In this document: positions 51,025 to 60,045 of the stretch, one piece after another | How the letters are laid out: the number at the start of each line of letters is the position of its first letter | Position numbering within the stretch: the first letter of the stretch is position 1 | DNA from: DATMBF01 sp035559595 | Lineage (GTDB): Bacteria; Bacteroidota; Ignavibacteria; UBA10030 | Assembly: GCA_035559595.1 (NCBI GenBank) | Contig: DATMBF010000019.1 | Location: forward strand, 4,138 to 68,137 | Reading direction: 5' to 3' | Length of the DNA stretch: 64,000 nt | Notes under the pieces: generated by a model | Seen by the model: only the letters and a program-made list of their open reading frames with translations | Databases searched by the model: none | Told to the model about the DNA's origin: nothing | Program-made: the position numbers and the translations under genes

Positions 51025-52485
51025 CTACGACAGCTTCTTCCACGTCGTCCCTTCTTTCTTGTCTTCGAGCGCGATGCCGATATTCTTCAAGCCATCCCGA
51101 ATCATGTCCGACAGCGCAAAGAGTTTCTGCTTGCGGGCTTCGGCGCGAACGTCGATGAGAAGCTGGATCAATCCTGCCTCAAGTTTACCGTCAGCGATGA
51201 TGGTCATTGATTTCTCATCGGGAATAAGTCCAAGCACCTCGCCTGCCAACTCGCGGAACGTCGCATCGACAGATTGCAACGCTTCGACCCCTGCTTTTAC
51301 GTCGGAATTCAGCAGTTGATTCACTTCTTTTGAGAGATCGAACAGAACAGCGATAGCTTGTGGAGTGTTGAAATCATCATCCATCGCCTCAATAAACCGT
51401 TTCTTGTACAGCTGTATGTCGAATGGGAGAATACCGGCCCGCGATTCTGACTCGGCTTTTGCAAGCGCCATCCGCACATTACGAATCGTGTTCACAAGCT
51501 TGTCGAAACCCGCCTTCGCTCCCGAAAGCGCCTCGTTGCTGAAATCGAGCGTGCTGCGGTAATGACTTTGCAGGATGAAGAAGCGAATCACGAGCGGGTC
51601 GTACTTCTTGAACGCATCCTTCAGCGTCACGAAATTGCCAAGCGACTTAGACATCTTCTGCCCGCCGACCGTGACGAGATTGTTGTGCAGCCAGTATTTG
51701 ACGAACGGTTTGCCTGTAGCGCAGACGCTCTGGGCAATCTCACACTCATGGTGCGGGAACTGATTATCCAACCCGCCGCCGTGAATGTCGAACGACTCGC
51801 CCAAGTATTTCATCGACATGGCGGAGCATTCGATGTGCCATCCGGGATAGCCCTCCCCCCACGGACTCGGCCAGCGCATGATGTGTTCAGGCTCGGCTTT
51901 CTTCCAGAGTGCAAAGTCCTGCGGGTTGCGCTTTTCTGAGCGCACTTCAACGCGCGTGCCTTCGACCATCTCGTCGAGCGAGCGGTGGGAGAGTTTGCCG
52001 TAATCGGCAAACTTGCGAACGTCAAAGTACACCGAGCCGCCAACCTCGTAGGCGAATCCGCGCTCGAGGAGCTTCTTGATAAGCTCGATCTGTTCGATGA
52101 TATGTCCGCTTGCGCGCGGCGAAATGTCTGGGCGCAGGACATTGAGCGCATCCATGTCCTCAAAGTAGCTGTGGGTGTACTCCTCCGCAATCTGCATCGG
52201 ATGTTTCTGCTCGATCTTACTCTGCCGCACGAGCCGGTCTTCGCCTTCGCTGGTGTCACCTAATAAGTGACCGACATCGGTGATGTTCTGGACGTACAGA
52301 ACCTTGTATCCCGTAAAACGGAGGTACCGGACGATCACATCAAACGAGACATAGCTCTTCCCATGCCCGATATGCGAGTGGCTGTAGACCGTCGGCCCGC
52401 ACACATACATGCCCACGAAGCTTTTGTGAAGAGGCTCGAAGGGCTCTTTGCGGCGCGTCAGGGAGTTGTAGATGTGAAGGGGCAT
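51025..52485 (-). CDS. cysS: Cysteinyl-tRNA synthetase
   Basis: About 486 residues from ATG 52485 (MPLHIYNSLTRRKEPF), the normal family start; an earlier ATG (52518) would overlap the restriction gene. The HIGH motif is seen as GPTVYSHSHIGHGKSYV and the KMSKS motif as MSKSLGNFVTL. The zinc site is CGPTVY with the later Cys-His residues GWHIECSAMS and PHHECEIAQS. It charges tRNA-Cys. No good Shine-Dalgarno site precedes it; the restriction gene stop is four bases upstream, which suggests the original leader was displaced. Confidence 0.95.
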   Translation of the reverse strand: MPLHIYNSLTRRKEPFEPLHKSFVGMYVCGPTVYSHSHIGHGKSYVSFDVIVRYLRFTGYKVLYVQNITDVGHLLGDTSEGEDRLVRQSKIEQKHPMQIAEEYTHSYFEDMDALNVLRPDISPRASGHIIEQIELIKKLLERGFAYEVGGSVYFDVRKFADYGKLSHRSLDEMVEGTRVEVRSEKRNPQDFALWKKAEPEHIMRWPSPWGEGYPGWHIECSAMSMKYLGESFDIHGGGLDNQFPHHECEIAQSVCATGKPFVKYWLHNNLVTVGGQKMSKSLGNFVTLKDAFKKYDPLVIRFFILQSHYRSTLDFSNEALSGAKAGFDKLVNTIRNVRMALAKAESESRAGILPFDIQLYKKRFIEAMDDDFNTPQAIAVLFDLSKEVNQLLNSDVKAGVEALQSVDATFRELAGEVLGLIPDEKSMTIIADGKLEAGLIQLLIDVRAEARKQKLFALSDMIRDGLKNIGIALEDKKEGTTWKKLS

Positions 52486-52489
52486 GGAG

Positions 52490-53236
52490 TTACTGCGAGC
52501 TCTTTCCCAGATTTCCACTATTGAAGATAACCAGTTTCTCCCAGTCTATTCGTCCATTAGTACAGAATTCTGAGGCAAACTCTGAAGTGAATCGGTTGAC
52601 AAGAGCTGCTCTTTCTTCAAAATACTTGTCATTGTGCCTTTTGGCCTGAAACCCTATTGGCTCGATGATTTCGGTATATAGCTTCTCATTCCCACTTAAG
52701 AAGTGCCAAAAACTTTGCCCAGCCATCCTGATTAGTTGCCCATCATCAACCGTCTTCATCCTTCCATAACAGCTCCCCACCACAGGCTGAACATGCTTAA
52801 CTTGCTTCGATTGTCTCAATACCCTTACAGCTTTCTTGAAATTGGCTCGTAGAGCAAGCCACTGCGAACTGTTTCCCCAGTTTTGGCCCGACTTAATAGC
52901 GACAAGATATTTTACTCCATTCTTATCGAACTCAAGATCGATGCCTGTGGCCGCCGACTTTGTACCGTTAACAGTTTTTGAAGCTACAAAAATTGCAAGT
53001 CCTTCCAAGAAATTGCCAAAAAGTTCTTCCTCAGAAGACGAGAGGAATGCGTCCAATATAGATTCGACAAGTCTTTCTGCCGTTAGGATGTTTTTTGCAC
53101 GAAATAAATATGGGTTTTTCTTTCTTAGAACCTCCTTGAGCTTCACTTGTTGAAGTCGAGCGACCCGGTTTTGGTGAAAAGTACCAATGTTCTCATTCAC
53201 ATAGTTCTGAACATCGGAAAGTTTTAGTTCTTTCAT
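52490..53236 (-). CDS. PmeII-family type II restriction endonuclease
   Basis: A 248-residue protein. The opening (VQNYVNENIGTFHQNRVARL, then NPYLFRAKNILTAERLVESI) and LSSSEEELFGNFLEGLAIFV match the PmeII-type restriction enzyme family. A PD-(D/E)XK-like core is visible as GIDLEFDKNG with AIKSGQNWGNSSQ. SCYGR and GQSFWHFLSGNEKLY are further family motifs. The start overlaps the methyltransferase stop by four bases. The region is more AT-rich than its neighbours, consistent with transfer. The recognition site cannot be deduced. Confidence 0.82.
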   Translation of the reverse strand: MKELKLSDVQNYVNENIGTFHQNRVARLQQVKLKEVLRKKNPYLFRAKNILTAERLVESILDAFLSSSEEELFGNFLEGLAIFVASKTVNGTKSAATGIDLEFDKNGVKYLVAIKSGQNWGNSSQWLALRANFKKAVRVLRQSKQVKHVQPVVGSCYGRMKTVDDGQLIRMAGQSFWHFLSGNEKLYTEIIEPIGFQAKRHNDKYFEERAALVNRFTSEFASEFCTNGRIDWEKLVIFNSGNLGKSSQ

Positions 53237-54225
53237 TGAAACAACTCACCATTTATTGGAAGGGTCTGTTTCAATCTTTTTTCTGCAATGGAACAGAATT
53301 CGGAGGAAATATCGATTCCTATATAGTTCCGACGATTTTTCTTAGCTGCAACGGCAGTCGTGCCGGAGCCAAGGAACGGATCTAAGACAATATCGCCCTG
53401 CCTAGTAAAGAGTTTTATGAACCATTCGGGGAGAGCCAGAGGAAATGCCGCGCTGTGGTTCTTATTGCTGGACTCAGTAGCCATATGTAAAACATTATCG
53501 GGGTATGCCATGTTTCTGTTAAGCCAGTTTGAAATGTTTTTGCCAAAGCCACTTCCGACTTTCGACTCGTCACGTATTCTGTCAGTTTCACTTAACTTCC
53601 GCAATCTCGTTTTTGCCCAATCACCCATCGGCACCATGACGCTTTCTTGATACATGTTAAATTTCTTTTGCTTATTGAACTGGAGGCACCGTTCCCAGGC
53701 ATCGCGAAATCTGTTTGGCCACTTCCCCGGATAGCTGTTTTTCTTGTGCCAAATGAACTCTTCCGTCCAAAGCCACCCCTGTTTACGCATGGCCAAGATA
53801 AGCTCTATCACATAGGTATGACGCTCTCCGTTGTAGGCGCCCTCCTTGATGTTGAGTATGAATGTGCCTGTTGGTTTAAGCACTCTTTTCAACTCCCAAG
53901 AAATGGGAAGGAACCACTGAACGTACTCGTCAGGGTGAATGCCACCATACGATTTCTTTCTCTTATCAGAGTATGGCGGAGAGGTGACAATCAAGTCAAC
54001 GAAGTCTGAAGGGAAAGCTCGTAAAACATCATGACTATCTCCACATATTATTGAATTCAGTGGAAGACTTGTACGCTTCGAAGAAACTGAGACATGGTAA
54101 ACCGCCTCTTGTTCCCTCACGCGGGACGTAGCCAGTGCAAAGTTCCTCTCTTGCAGCCTAATTCGAGATTTACCCGTTCGCTTCAACTCATATCTCCTGT
54201 TCAACCTCTTCAACTTCAATTGCAT
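53233..54225 (-). CDS. DNA methyltransferase of the PmeII-like restriction-modification system
   Basis: A 330-residue beta-class methyltransferase: the catalytic motif IV comes first as VTSPPYSDKRK near residue 83. The SAM motif I comes near the end as VLDPFLGSGTTAVAAKK. SPPY is usual for N4-cytosine enzymes, but N6-adenine is not excluded. AFPLALPEWFIKLFT is the motif X region. It protects the host against the endonuclease at 52490, with which it overlaps by four bases. The 71-residue gene upstream overlaps its 5' end. Confidence 0.9.
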   Translation of the reverse strand: MQLKLKRLNRRYELKRTGKSRIRLQERNFALATSRVREQEAVYHVSVSSKRTSLPLNSIICGDSHDVLRAFPSDFVDLIVTSPPYSDKRKKSYGGIHPDEYVQWFLPISWELKRVLKPTGTFILNIKEGAYNGERHTYVIELILAMRKQGWLWTEEFIWHKKNSYPGKWPNRFRDAWERCLQFNKQKKFNMYQESVMVPMGDWAKTRLRKLSETDRIRDESKVGSGFGKNISNWLNRNMAYPDNVLHMATESSNKNHSAAFPLALPEWFIKLFTRQGDIVLDPFLGSGTTAVAAKKNRRNYIGIDISSEFCSIAEKRLKQTLPINGELFQ

Positions 54226-54403
54226 CGTTCGTCACCATCTCGATCTCCTCAATTCGAAAGCTGTGTTCTTCTCTGTCTTTTTGCCTCGATCCATCGACGG
54301 GGGTTGTAAGATAGAATTCCGTTAGTCGCTTTGCTTCTTTCTCATTCCGTGCTTCAATCTGCACTATGTAGTCTCTATGAAGACTTACACGAAAGAGTTT
54401 CAC
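54188..54403 (-). CDS. Small protein upstream of and overlapping the methyltransferase, DpnD-like style
   Basis: A 71-residue protein starting at GTG (54401-54403) with an AAGGAGGTGGG site. It overlaps the methyltransferase start by 38 bases. It reads MKLFRVSLHRDYIVQIEARN then EKEAKRLTEFYL and ends acidic (EVEEVEQEI). Strand-helix-strand small proteins of this kind (DpnD/PcfM-like) occur beside some restriction systems. There is no helix-turn-helix, so it is not a normal controller protein. The likeness is weak, but ribosome site and overlap support a real gene. Confidence 0.55.
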   Translation of the reverse strand: MKLFRVSLHRDYIVQIEARNEKEAKRLTEFYLTTPVDGSRQKDREEHSFRIEEIEMVTNDAIEVEEVEQEI

Positions 54404-54462
54404 AACCCACCTCCTTTCCTTAAATTATCAATCGTTTCTTTCAGGACCTCTCTTTTTCCCAT
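54400..54462 (-). CDS. 20-residue open frame coupled to the small restriction-locus gene
   Basis: Reads MGKREVLKETIDNLRKGGGL. A GGAGG site precedes the ATG, and the stop (TGA) overlaps the GTG start of the 71-residue gene. The frame before it ends in TGATG overlapping this start. It may be a leader peptide for translational coupling. Very short, so chance cannot be excluded. Confidence 0.3.
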   Translation of the reverse strand: MGKREVLKETIDNLRKGGGL

Positions 54463-54551
54463 CACGGTTCCTCCCACAGCCTTTCCACTACCACCGTATC
54501 CCCAATCATCGCCACAACCTTCCCCTCAATGCGCGAAGACCATCGGCAAAC

Positions 54552-54659
54552 CTAACTTGCGCCTGCAATCCTAGCTCCCCCTGTTATGGCTGCTTTGACG
54601 GCAAGTTCAATTTTGTCGGGAACGTATTCGGGCTTTGGTTCGCTAACGTTCCGACTCAT
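54552..54659 (-). CDS. Short open frame (35 residues) between the S9 peptidase and restriction genes
   Basis: Reads MSRNVSEPKPEYVPDKIELA then VKAAITGGARIAGAS, with a GGAG stretch ten bases before the ATG. The same frame continues after the TAG with a protein-like stretch (VVAMIGDTVVVERLWEEP) up to the start of the 20-residue frame. It may be a small gene broken by a stop. No family is recognised. Nothing else is seen in the gap 54404-54718. Confidence 0.3.
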   Translation of the reverse strand: MSRNVSEPKPEYVPDKIELAVKAAITGGARIAGAS

Positions 54660-54718
54660 GATAGACTCCATCTCTCATCTCGAAAACACCACTTCTCCTG
54701 TCCAACATTCTGTATCAT

Positions 54719-56737
54719 CTACGGCGTCACGTTCTTCCCTTGCAAGTATTGTTCGAACCATGCCGCCACGCGGTTCATAAAGTCGTACTGGTGAGCGCGC
54801 TCGGAAACACCGTGCCCTTCACGTGGGTAGGACACGTACTCCACCGGAACACCTTTCCACTTCAGTGCCGTGTACATCTCCTGTGATTGGCTGGGCGGTA
54901 CGCGCGGATCAGCGGCCCCATGAATGATCAGCGTCGGCGTATTCGCCTTCTTGATGTGCGCCAATGGCGACCGCTGCCAGTAGATGTCGTAGTTGTTCTC
55001 TTCGTACATCATCAGATTCCAGTGGACGGTGGAGTTTTCATAGAAAATATCCGACGTTCCCGTCATGCTGATCCAGTTGGAGATCCCCATCCACATCACC
55101 GCCGCTTTGAAGCGTTCGCTTCCGTACGTCGCCGCCCAGGCTGTCGTGTAGCCACCATAGCTGCCTCCGCCGACACCGATGCGCTCCGGGTCGGCAATTC
55201 CTTCTTTGATCAAATGCTCAATGCCGGCGACCATGTCTTCGAATTCTTTCCCCATCAAATCGCGATGATCAGCCATTGCGAACTCCGGACCCCGCCCGAT
55301 GCTGCCGCGATAGTTCGGATAGAACACGGCGAAGCCTTTGCCCGCCAGCATTTGTCCCCAGCGCGAGTATGTGCCGTACCAGCCGTTCAAATCTGCCGAT
55401 TCCGGTCCGCCATGCGGCTGCATCACCAACGGATAGCGTTGACCCTTCCGGTAACCGACGGGTTTCACGAGCACACCTTCGATCTCCCAGCCGTCCGTGC
55501 TCTTCCACTTGACTTCCTCCTGCTCACCAAGCTGGATGTCGGTAAGCTGAGGGTTGAGCCGCGTGAGCATTCTCAGGTTTCGATCACCGGCGTTGCCAAA
55601 AAAGATTTCGTTCGGATGTTTCGGCGAGTTGCCGACCAAAGCGATGAACTTTCCATCTTTGGAAAAGCTTGGAGTGCCTGAGTAAACCACATTCGGCGTT
55701 GCCATAGGCTGCCGCCGCTTATCAGAAAGATTGATAGAATAGAGTCTGTTCGACTGCCGCTCGATGGCCGCAAAAACAATTGTCGCGGACTTGCCGGGCT
55801 GCCAACCCAACCATGTGGCGGTTCCCTGATAGTCCCGCGTGAGGTTTTCCGGCGTTCCGCCTGTTGCAGAGACAACAAAGACGCTTCCGGCGAATGGATC
55901 TTTTTCCACGGTAGCGCCAAGCCACGCAATCCATTTCCCATCGGGCGACCAGCGGGGATTGTCGAGCTTTCCGACGGTTTGAACAAGCGACATTGACTCC
56001 CCTCCATCGGCGGAAACTCTATAAAGCTGTTTCTTCATGAATGAATCGTCAACGCTCGGCGTTGGCGCGGCAGCAATGACGAGCTGCTTGCCGTCCGGCG
56101 ACCAGTCGAAATCATGCACGGTGATCGCAGAGCGGGTAACAAGCTTTGAATCTTTCGACTTGATATCAATGACATAGACGCGAGTGTGCTTGTAGTTCTG
56201 GTCGTGGACCGTCCAATCTTTTCCCTCTTTCTCAGCCTGCTGTTCTTCTTTGGACTTTGGGTCGGTCATCGTATAGGCAATGCGGCCCCCATCCGGCGAC
56301 CACTTGAAACTCTGCACAGAATTTTCCGCCTTGGTGAGTTGGATTGCCTCGCCGCCGTCGAAGGCGATGAGGTAGACCTGGGTGATGTTTGACTCACCCC
56401 GCTGGGAGAGAAACGCAACCCATTTGCCGTCCGGAGACCATGCCGGCGAACGGTCGCTCTTGTCGTTGAATGTGAATCGCTTCGGCTCACCGCCGGCTGT
56501 CGGCATCGTCCACAGCTCACTGATGGCCGGGCCGGGTTTCTCCTGTTCAGTGCGCGGTCGGTTGATCTGAAAGATGATGTTCTTCCCGTCCGGCGAAAGC
56601 TGAGCGTCAACCGCGGTTCTGATGGTGAGAATGATTTCAGGAGTGAGGACCTTCTGCTGAGCCAACGTTAGGCTGAAGGCTGCAAGGAACAGAAGGGATA
56701 CACGAACCGATCTCAAGCGAAGCAAGGGGTTGTTCAT
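54719..56737 (-). CDS. S9-family serine peptidase (prolyl oligopeptidase-like), exported
   Basis: A 672-residue protein with a signal peptide ending near SLTLAQQ. Residues 40-400 form a TolB-like beta-propeller (repeats such as WSPDGKWVAFLS, SPDGKNIIF, WSPDGGRIAY). The hydrolase domain carries the nucleophile GGSYGGYTTAW near residue 517. The Asp is in HGAADPRVP and the His in PREGHGVSER. It cleaves peptides in the periplasm or outside the cell, probably releasing dipeptides. It stands alone between the restriction island and recN. Confidence 0.92.
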   Translation of the reverse strand: MNNPLLRLRSVRVSLLFLAAFSLTLAQQKVLTPEIILTIRTAVDAQLSPDGKNIIFQINRPRTEQEKPGPAISELWTMPTAGGEPKRFTFNDKSDRSPAWSPDGKWVAFLSQRGESNITQVYLIAFDGGEAIQLTKAENSVQSFKWSPDGGRIAYTMTDPKSKEEQQAEKEGKDWTVHDQNYKHTRVYVIDIKSKDSKLVTRSAITVHDFDWSPDGKQLVIAAAPTPSVDDSFMKKQLYRVSADGGESMSLVQTVGKLDNPRWSPDGKWIAWLGATVEKDPFAGSVFVVSATGGTPENLTRDYQGTATWLGWQPGKSATIVFAAIERQSNRLYSINLSDKRRQPMATPNVVYSGTPSFSKDGKFIALVGNSPKHPNEIFFGNAGDRNLRMLTRLNPQLTDIQLGEQEEVKWKSTDGWEIEGVLVKPVGYRKGQRYPLVMQPHGGPESADLNGWYGTYSRWGQMLAGKGFAVFYPNYRGSIGRGPEFAMADHRDLMGKEFEDMVAGIEHLIKEGIADPERIGVGGGSYGGYTTAWAATYGSERFKAAVMWMGISNWISMTGTSDIFYENSTVHWNLMMYEENNYDIYWQRSPLAHIKKANTPTLIIHGAADPRVPPSQSQEMYTALKWKGVPVEYVSYPREGHGVSERAHQYDFMNRVAAWFEQYLQGKNVTP

Positions 56738-56794
56738 GGTGAACCTCTTTACACTGTGTGTTTTGTTTATCGAATTACAAATTGCATTGAGCCT

Positions 56795-57001
56795 CTATCG
56801 CCACTTGAATCTCTCCGTTTTTCCGTCCTGTTGTTTCCGAAATTCACTATCGAGAATCCAACAATCTTCTTCGTTTTGCGATCTCACCGCAAAGAAATCA
56901 TCGGCAAATTTCATAGAGACCGCCTTTGAAAACTTCCGGATGGAGATGTCGAAAACATTGCCCTCAACATCGTAAGACAATCTTGAGCTTTTCTTCTCCA
57001 A
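56795..57001 (-). CDS. Small hypothetical protein, unrecognised
   Basis: A 68-residue frame in the 290-base gap between recN and the S9 peptidase, same strand. The start is TTG, with a moderate GAGAAG stretch upstream. It reads SRLSYDVEGNVFDISIRKFS and ends RKQQDGKTERFKWR. It is balanced and protein-like, with a strand-rich first half and several acidic residues; it weakly recalls small DUF2283-type proteins. No function is suggested. Confidence 0.35.
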   Translation of the reverse strand: MEKKSSRLSYDVEGNVFDISIRKFSKAVSMKFADDFFAVRSQNEEDCWILDSEFRKQQDGKTERFKWR

Positions 57002-57029
57002 AAACTTATCTTCTCGTTATGTTTCCTTT

Positions 57030-58769
57030 TCATTTTGAATTCTTCACAAGCCCCATCAACTCACGCGCACCTTCGAGTCCGGCGTCGGTAATTTCTGCGC
57101 CGCTCATCAGCTTCGCCACCTCCTCGACGCGTTCGTCGAGATCAAGCTTCCGCAGTTGCGTGCGTGTCCGCTTTCCATCCTCCACTTTTTCCGCAACGAA
57201 GTGTACATCTGCCATGCCGGCAATTTGAGGGAGATGCGTGATGGCGATAATCTGATGATATTGGGAGAGATTCTTGAGACTCTTGCCGACTGATTGAGCA
57301 ACGCGTCCGCTCACGCCGACGTCGATTTCGTCAAACACGAGAAGCGGGAGCCGTTCAGACTTCGCCAGAATCGTCTTGAGGGCGAGCATGATGCGCGAAA
57401 TTTCTCCACCCGATGCCACCTTCGCCAACGGCTTCGGATCTTCTCCTACATTGGTCGAAAGGTAGAATTCCACAAAATCGATTCCTTTCGCCGTCGCTGT
57501 GTACGCCTCACGTCCAAGCTTCACATAGACCCGGTCTGACACTGCGCCTTTGCCATCTCCTTTTCCGATGACCTCATGGCCGATTCTGACATCAAACTGT
57601 GCGTTCGCAATCCCTAACTTTGCAAGTTCAGCAGCAACCGCTCTATTGATCTTTCCCACCAGCTCGTGACGCTTTGTCGAAAGACGCTGTGCGGCCGCGG
57701 AGCACTCGATTCTCCGTTCTGCTATCACGCCTTCCAGTTTTGCGATCTCCCCCTCGAAGTTCTGAGCCAGGGCAAACTCGCGCCCGATCTTCTCTCTCTG
57801 CTCAAGAATAGACTCGATCGTCCCACCATATTTTTTCTTGAGGAGTGAAAGCTGTCCGAGCCGCTCCCGGATCTGCTCCAGGCGCTCGGGATTGAATTCG
57901 ATTTTGGAATTGTAAGCCTGGATGAACTTCGTCAGCTCGTTCACAACGGCTACCGCCGATGCACATTCATTTCTCGCTTCCTCGAAGGATTTATCGATTC
58001 CGGCGAGATCTTCCAGCTGGTTTCTTGCCATTACAAGCTGATCATAGACAGCTCCCTCGCCGTCATAAAGCATTTGATAAAGTCGTGACGTTGCCTCAAA
58101 GAGCTTCTCTGCATTCTCGAGAATCTTGAGCTCCGACTCAAGCGATTCTTCTTCGCCGGCCACAGGACCGACGGTATCGATTTCCTTTAATTGAAACTCG
58201 TACAGATCACGCCTCTCTTTCAACTGGCGCTCTTTTCTCTTCAGCTCGTCAAGTTGATCGAAAAGCGCCTTGAGTGAATCGTAGATTGTCCGATATTCGC
58301 TCGCCAGCCCCTCCAATCCGCCGAAATCGTCAAGAAGATCAAGGTGAGTGTTTACGCGAAGAAGGGACTGATGCTCATGCTGGCCGTGGAGGTCAACTAA
58401 GTTATCCCCGATCTCCTTCAGGACGTTGAGTGTCGTGGGAGTATCGTTGACAAAACAACGGCTTTGACCCTTAAGAGAAACTTCGCGTCGGAGAATCAGA
58501 TCATCCTGGACCTCGAGGTCGTAGGACTGAAGTATCGAACCGATCGTTCTATTGCCGGTCACTCCAAACACGCCTTCCACGATCGCTTTCTCTGCCCCCT
58601 TGCGAACAACTTCACTGCTGGCCCGCTCGCCGAGGATCAGGCTCAGAGCGTCGATAAGAATCGACTTGCCGGCACCGGTCTCCCCCGTGATGATGTTGAG
58701 TCCAGACTCGAACTCAACCTGTACTTCATCCATCAGCGCGTAGTTCTTGATATAGAGTGACTTGAGCAT
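57030..58769 (-). CDS. recN: DNA repair protein RecN
   Basis: A 579-residue SMC-like ATPase in double-strand break repair. MLKSLYIKNYALMDEVQVEF and NIITGETGAGKSILIDAL are the head with Walker A near residue 30. A long coiled coil occupies about 155-350. EISRIMLALKTIL (signature) and LPLLVFDEIDVGVSG (Walker B) close the ATPase, followed by ITHLPQIAGMAD. DLHGQHEHQSLL is a RecN hallmark. It is the only classic DNA-repair gene here, apart from the exonuclease at 34315. Confidence 0.96.
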   Translation of the reverse strand: MLKSLYIKNYALMDEVQVEFESGLNIITGETGAGKSILIDALSLILGERASSEVVRKGAEKAIVEGVFGVTGNRTIGSILQSYDLEVQDDLILRREVSLKGQSRCFVNDTPTTLNVLKEIGDNLVDLHGQHEHQSLLRVNTHLDLLDDFGGLEGLASEYRTIYDSLKALFDQLDELKRKERQLKERRDLYEFQLKEIDTVGPVAGEEESLESELKILENAEKLFEATSRLYQMLYDGEGAVYDQLVMARNQLEDLAGIDKSFEEARNECASAVAVVNELTKFIQAYNSKIEFNPERLEQIRERLGQLSLLKKKYGGTIESILEQREKIGREFALAQNFEGEIAKLEGVIAERRIECSAAAQRLSTKRHELVGKINRAVAAELAKLGIANAQFDVRIGHEVIGKGDGKGAVSDRVYVKLGREAYTATAKGIDFVEFYLSTNVGEDPKPLAKVASGGEISRIMLALKTILAKSERLPLLVFDEIDVGVSGRVAQSVGKSLKNLSQYHQIIAITHLPQIAGMADVHFVAEKVEDGKRTRTQLRKLDLDERVEEVAKLMSGAEITDAGLEGARELMGLVKNSK

Positions 58770-58862
58770 ACCGGAATGAGAGTCGGTTGGACTTCAATCT
58801 AACGAAAAATTCGGCAATTTCAAGGAAGATAACCGAGGGCGGCGCGGAAGGACAATCTGGGC

Positions 58863-59681
58863 TCAAAGAGGAAAGAAGTTGATATCGGGAGCATCGGGAA
58901 GTACGCCGAAGAAGAAAGCGTAATGAATGAACTCGGAGAGGCTGTCGTGTTCTGCAGATCGAAGATCGTAATTGAACGAAGAGAAGTACCGACTGGCATG
59001 CTCGACCTGAAGATCGTGCTCTTGCGCAGCGAGTTGAACGATCTCCTCCATTTGAGCCACTCCCTCTTCTCGGGCACGGATGAGGAGGCGTATATCTTCG
59101 CTTTTGACCTGACCTTCTCTCACAACCCAGAACCCATGAAGATAAGGCAGATCCGTTAAATCTTTCCAGGCTTCTACAAGATCGAGAACGAAGTAGTTAC
59201 GCAAGATGGTCGATGTCGGAAAGTAGTTCATAACAAGCGCGGCATCTGCTTTCTTCAACATCGCTTCGACATCCGGCATCATGGGAATGAATTGGATCGT
59301 CTGCGCCGAAGTCGCAAGATTGCGATACTTTTCTTGCAGGAGGATTTTGGCAAGAACGATCTCCGACGTACCCCGGATGTCCACAGCAATTGTTGAAATG
59401 TTACGGGTTTCCGGTTTGATGATGAGCTGAATGGTGCCGGTGGGAACTTCTGAAGAGACGGCGACGTCGGGAACGATGCGGTATTCGCCTCCGTAGCGCG
59501 CATAGTCGATGGGAGACAAAAACGCGCATCCCTCAGAGAGGGGAGGGATGCGCTTGCTGAAGTTCAGAGCAATTTGCGCCGGGATGTCGCGGACAACCGT
59601 GATCGGTGGGTCGGATTCGCCCAGAACGTAGAGAAGCGGCTTTGTATAGAGCGCGTCCGGGATGCCCAGCGTCAGGGGCAT
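58863..59681 (-). CDS. mqnA: MqnA-family menaquinone biosynthesis protein (chorismate dehydratase-like)
   Basis: A 272-residue periplasmic-binding-protein-fold enzyme of the futalosine route to menaquinone, the quinone for anaerobic or low-potential respiration. MqnA dehydrates chorismate. The sequence has the MqnA/MqnD layout: GCAFLSPIDYARYGGEYRIVPDVAV, DIRGTSEIVLAKILL, then MMPDVEAMLKKADAALVMN and WKDLTDLPYLHGFWVVREG. It lies four bases after rplS and is probably co-transcribed with the translation operon. MqnD cannot be fully excluded. Confidence 0.8.
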   Translation of the reverse strand: MPLTLGIPDALYTKPLLYVLGESDPPITVVRDIPAQIALNFSKRIPPLSEGCAFLSPIDYARYGGEYRIVPDVAVSSEVPTGTIQLIIKPETRNISTIAVDIRGTSEIVLAKILLQEKYRNLATSAQTIQFIPMMPDVEAMLKKADAALVMNYFPTSTILRNYFVLDLVEAWKDLTDLPYLHGFWVVREGQVKSEDIRLLIRAREEGVAQMEEIVQLAAQEHDLQVEHASRYFSSFNYDLRSAEHDSLSEFIHYAFFFGVLPDAPDINFFPL

Positions 59682-59685
59682 GGTT

Positions 59686-60030
59686 TTACTGGACGCCGGT
59701 TTTTTGCGCTACGGCCTTTGTTGCCAGCTTGCGAAGATAGTAGAGTTTCGAGCGACGGACGTTTCCATCCTTCACCTTCTCGATTTTGGCGATCCGCGGG
59801 GAGTGAAGGGGAAAGATTCGCTCTACACCTACCCCGTCCGATACCTTGCGAACGGTAAAGGTTGTGTTGATACCGCTTCCGCGTTTGCGGATAACGATTC
59901 CCTGAAACTGCTGGATCCGCTCCTTGTCGCCTTCGACCACTCGAACGTGGACGTTCACCGTGTCACCTGACTTAAAGGCCGGGATGTCGGTCCGCATCTG
60001 CATTCCTTCAACCAACTTTATCTTATCCAT
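59686..60030 (-). CDS. rplS: 50S ribosomal protein L19
   Basis: A 114-residue protein. FKSGDTVNVHVRVVEGDKER, QQFQGIVIRKRGSGINTTFT and VRKVSDGVGVERIFPLHSPR are the L19 hallmark. A GGAG site precedes the ATG. It follows trmD by 15 bases in the classic ffh-rpsP-rimM-trmD-rplS order, with mqnA added downstream. Confidence 0.97.
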   Translation of the reverse strand: MDKIKLVEGMQMRTDIPAFKSGDTVNVHVRVVEGDKERIQQFQGIVIRKRGSGINTTFTVRKVSDGVGVERIFPLHSPRIAKIEKVKDGNVRRSKLYYLRKLATKAVAQKTGVQ

Positions 60031-60045
60031 GACGTCTTCTCCGAT

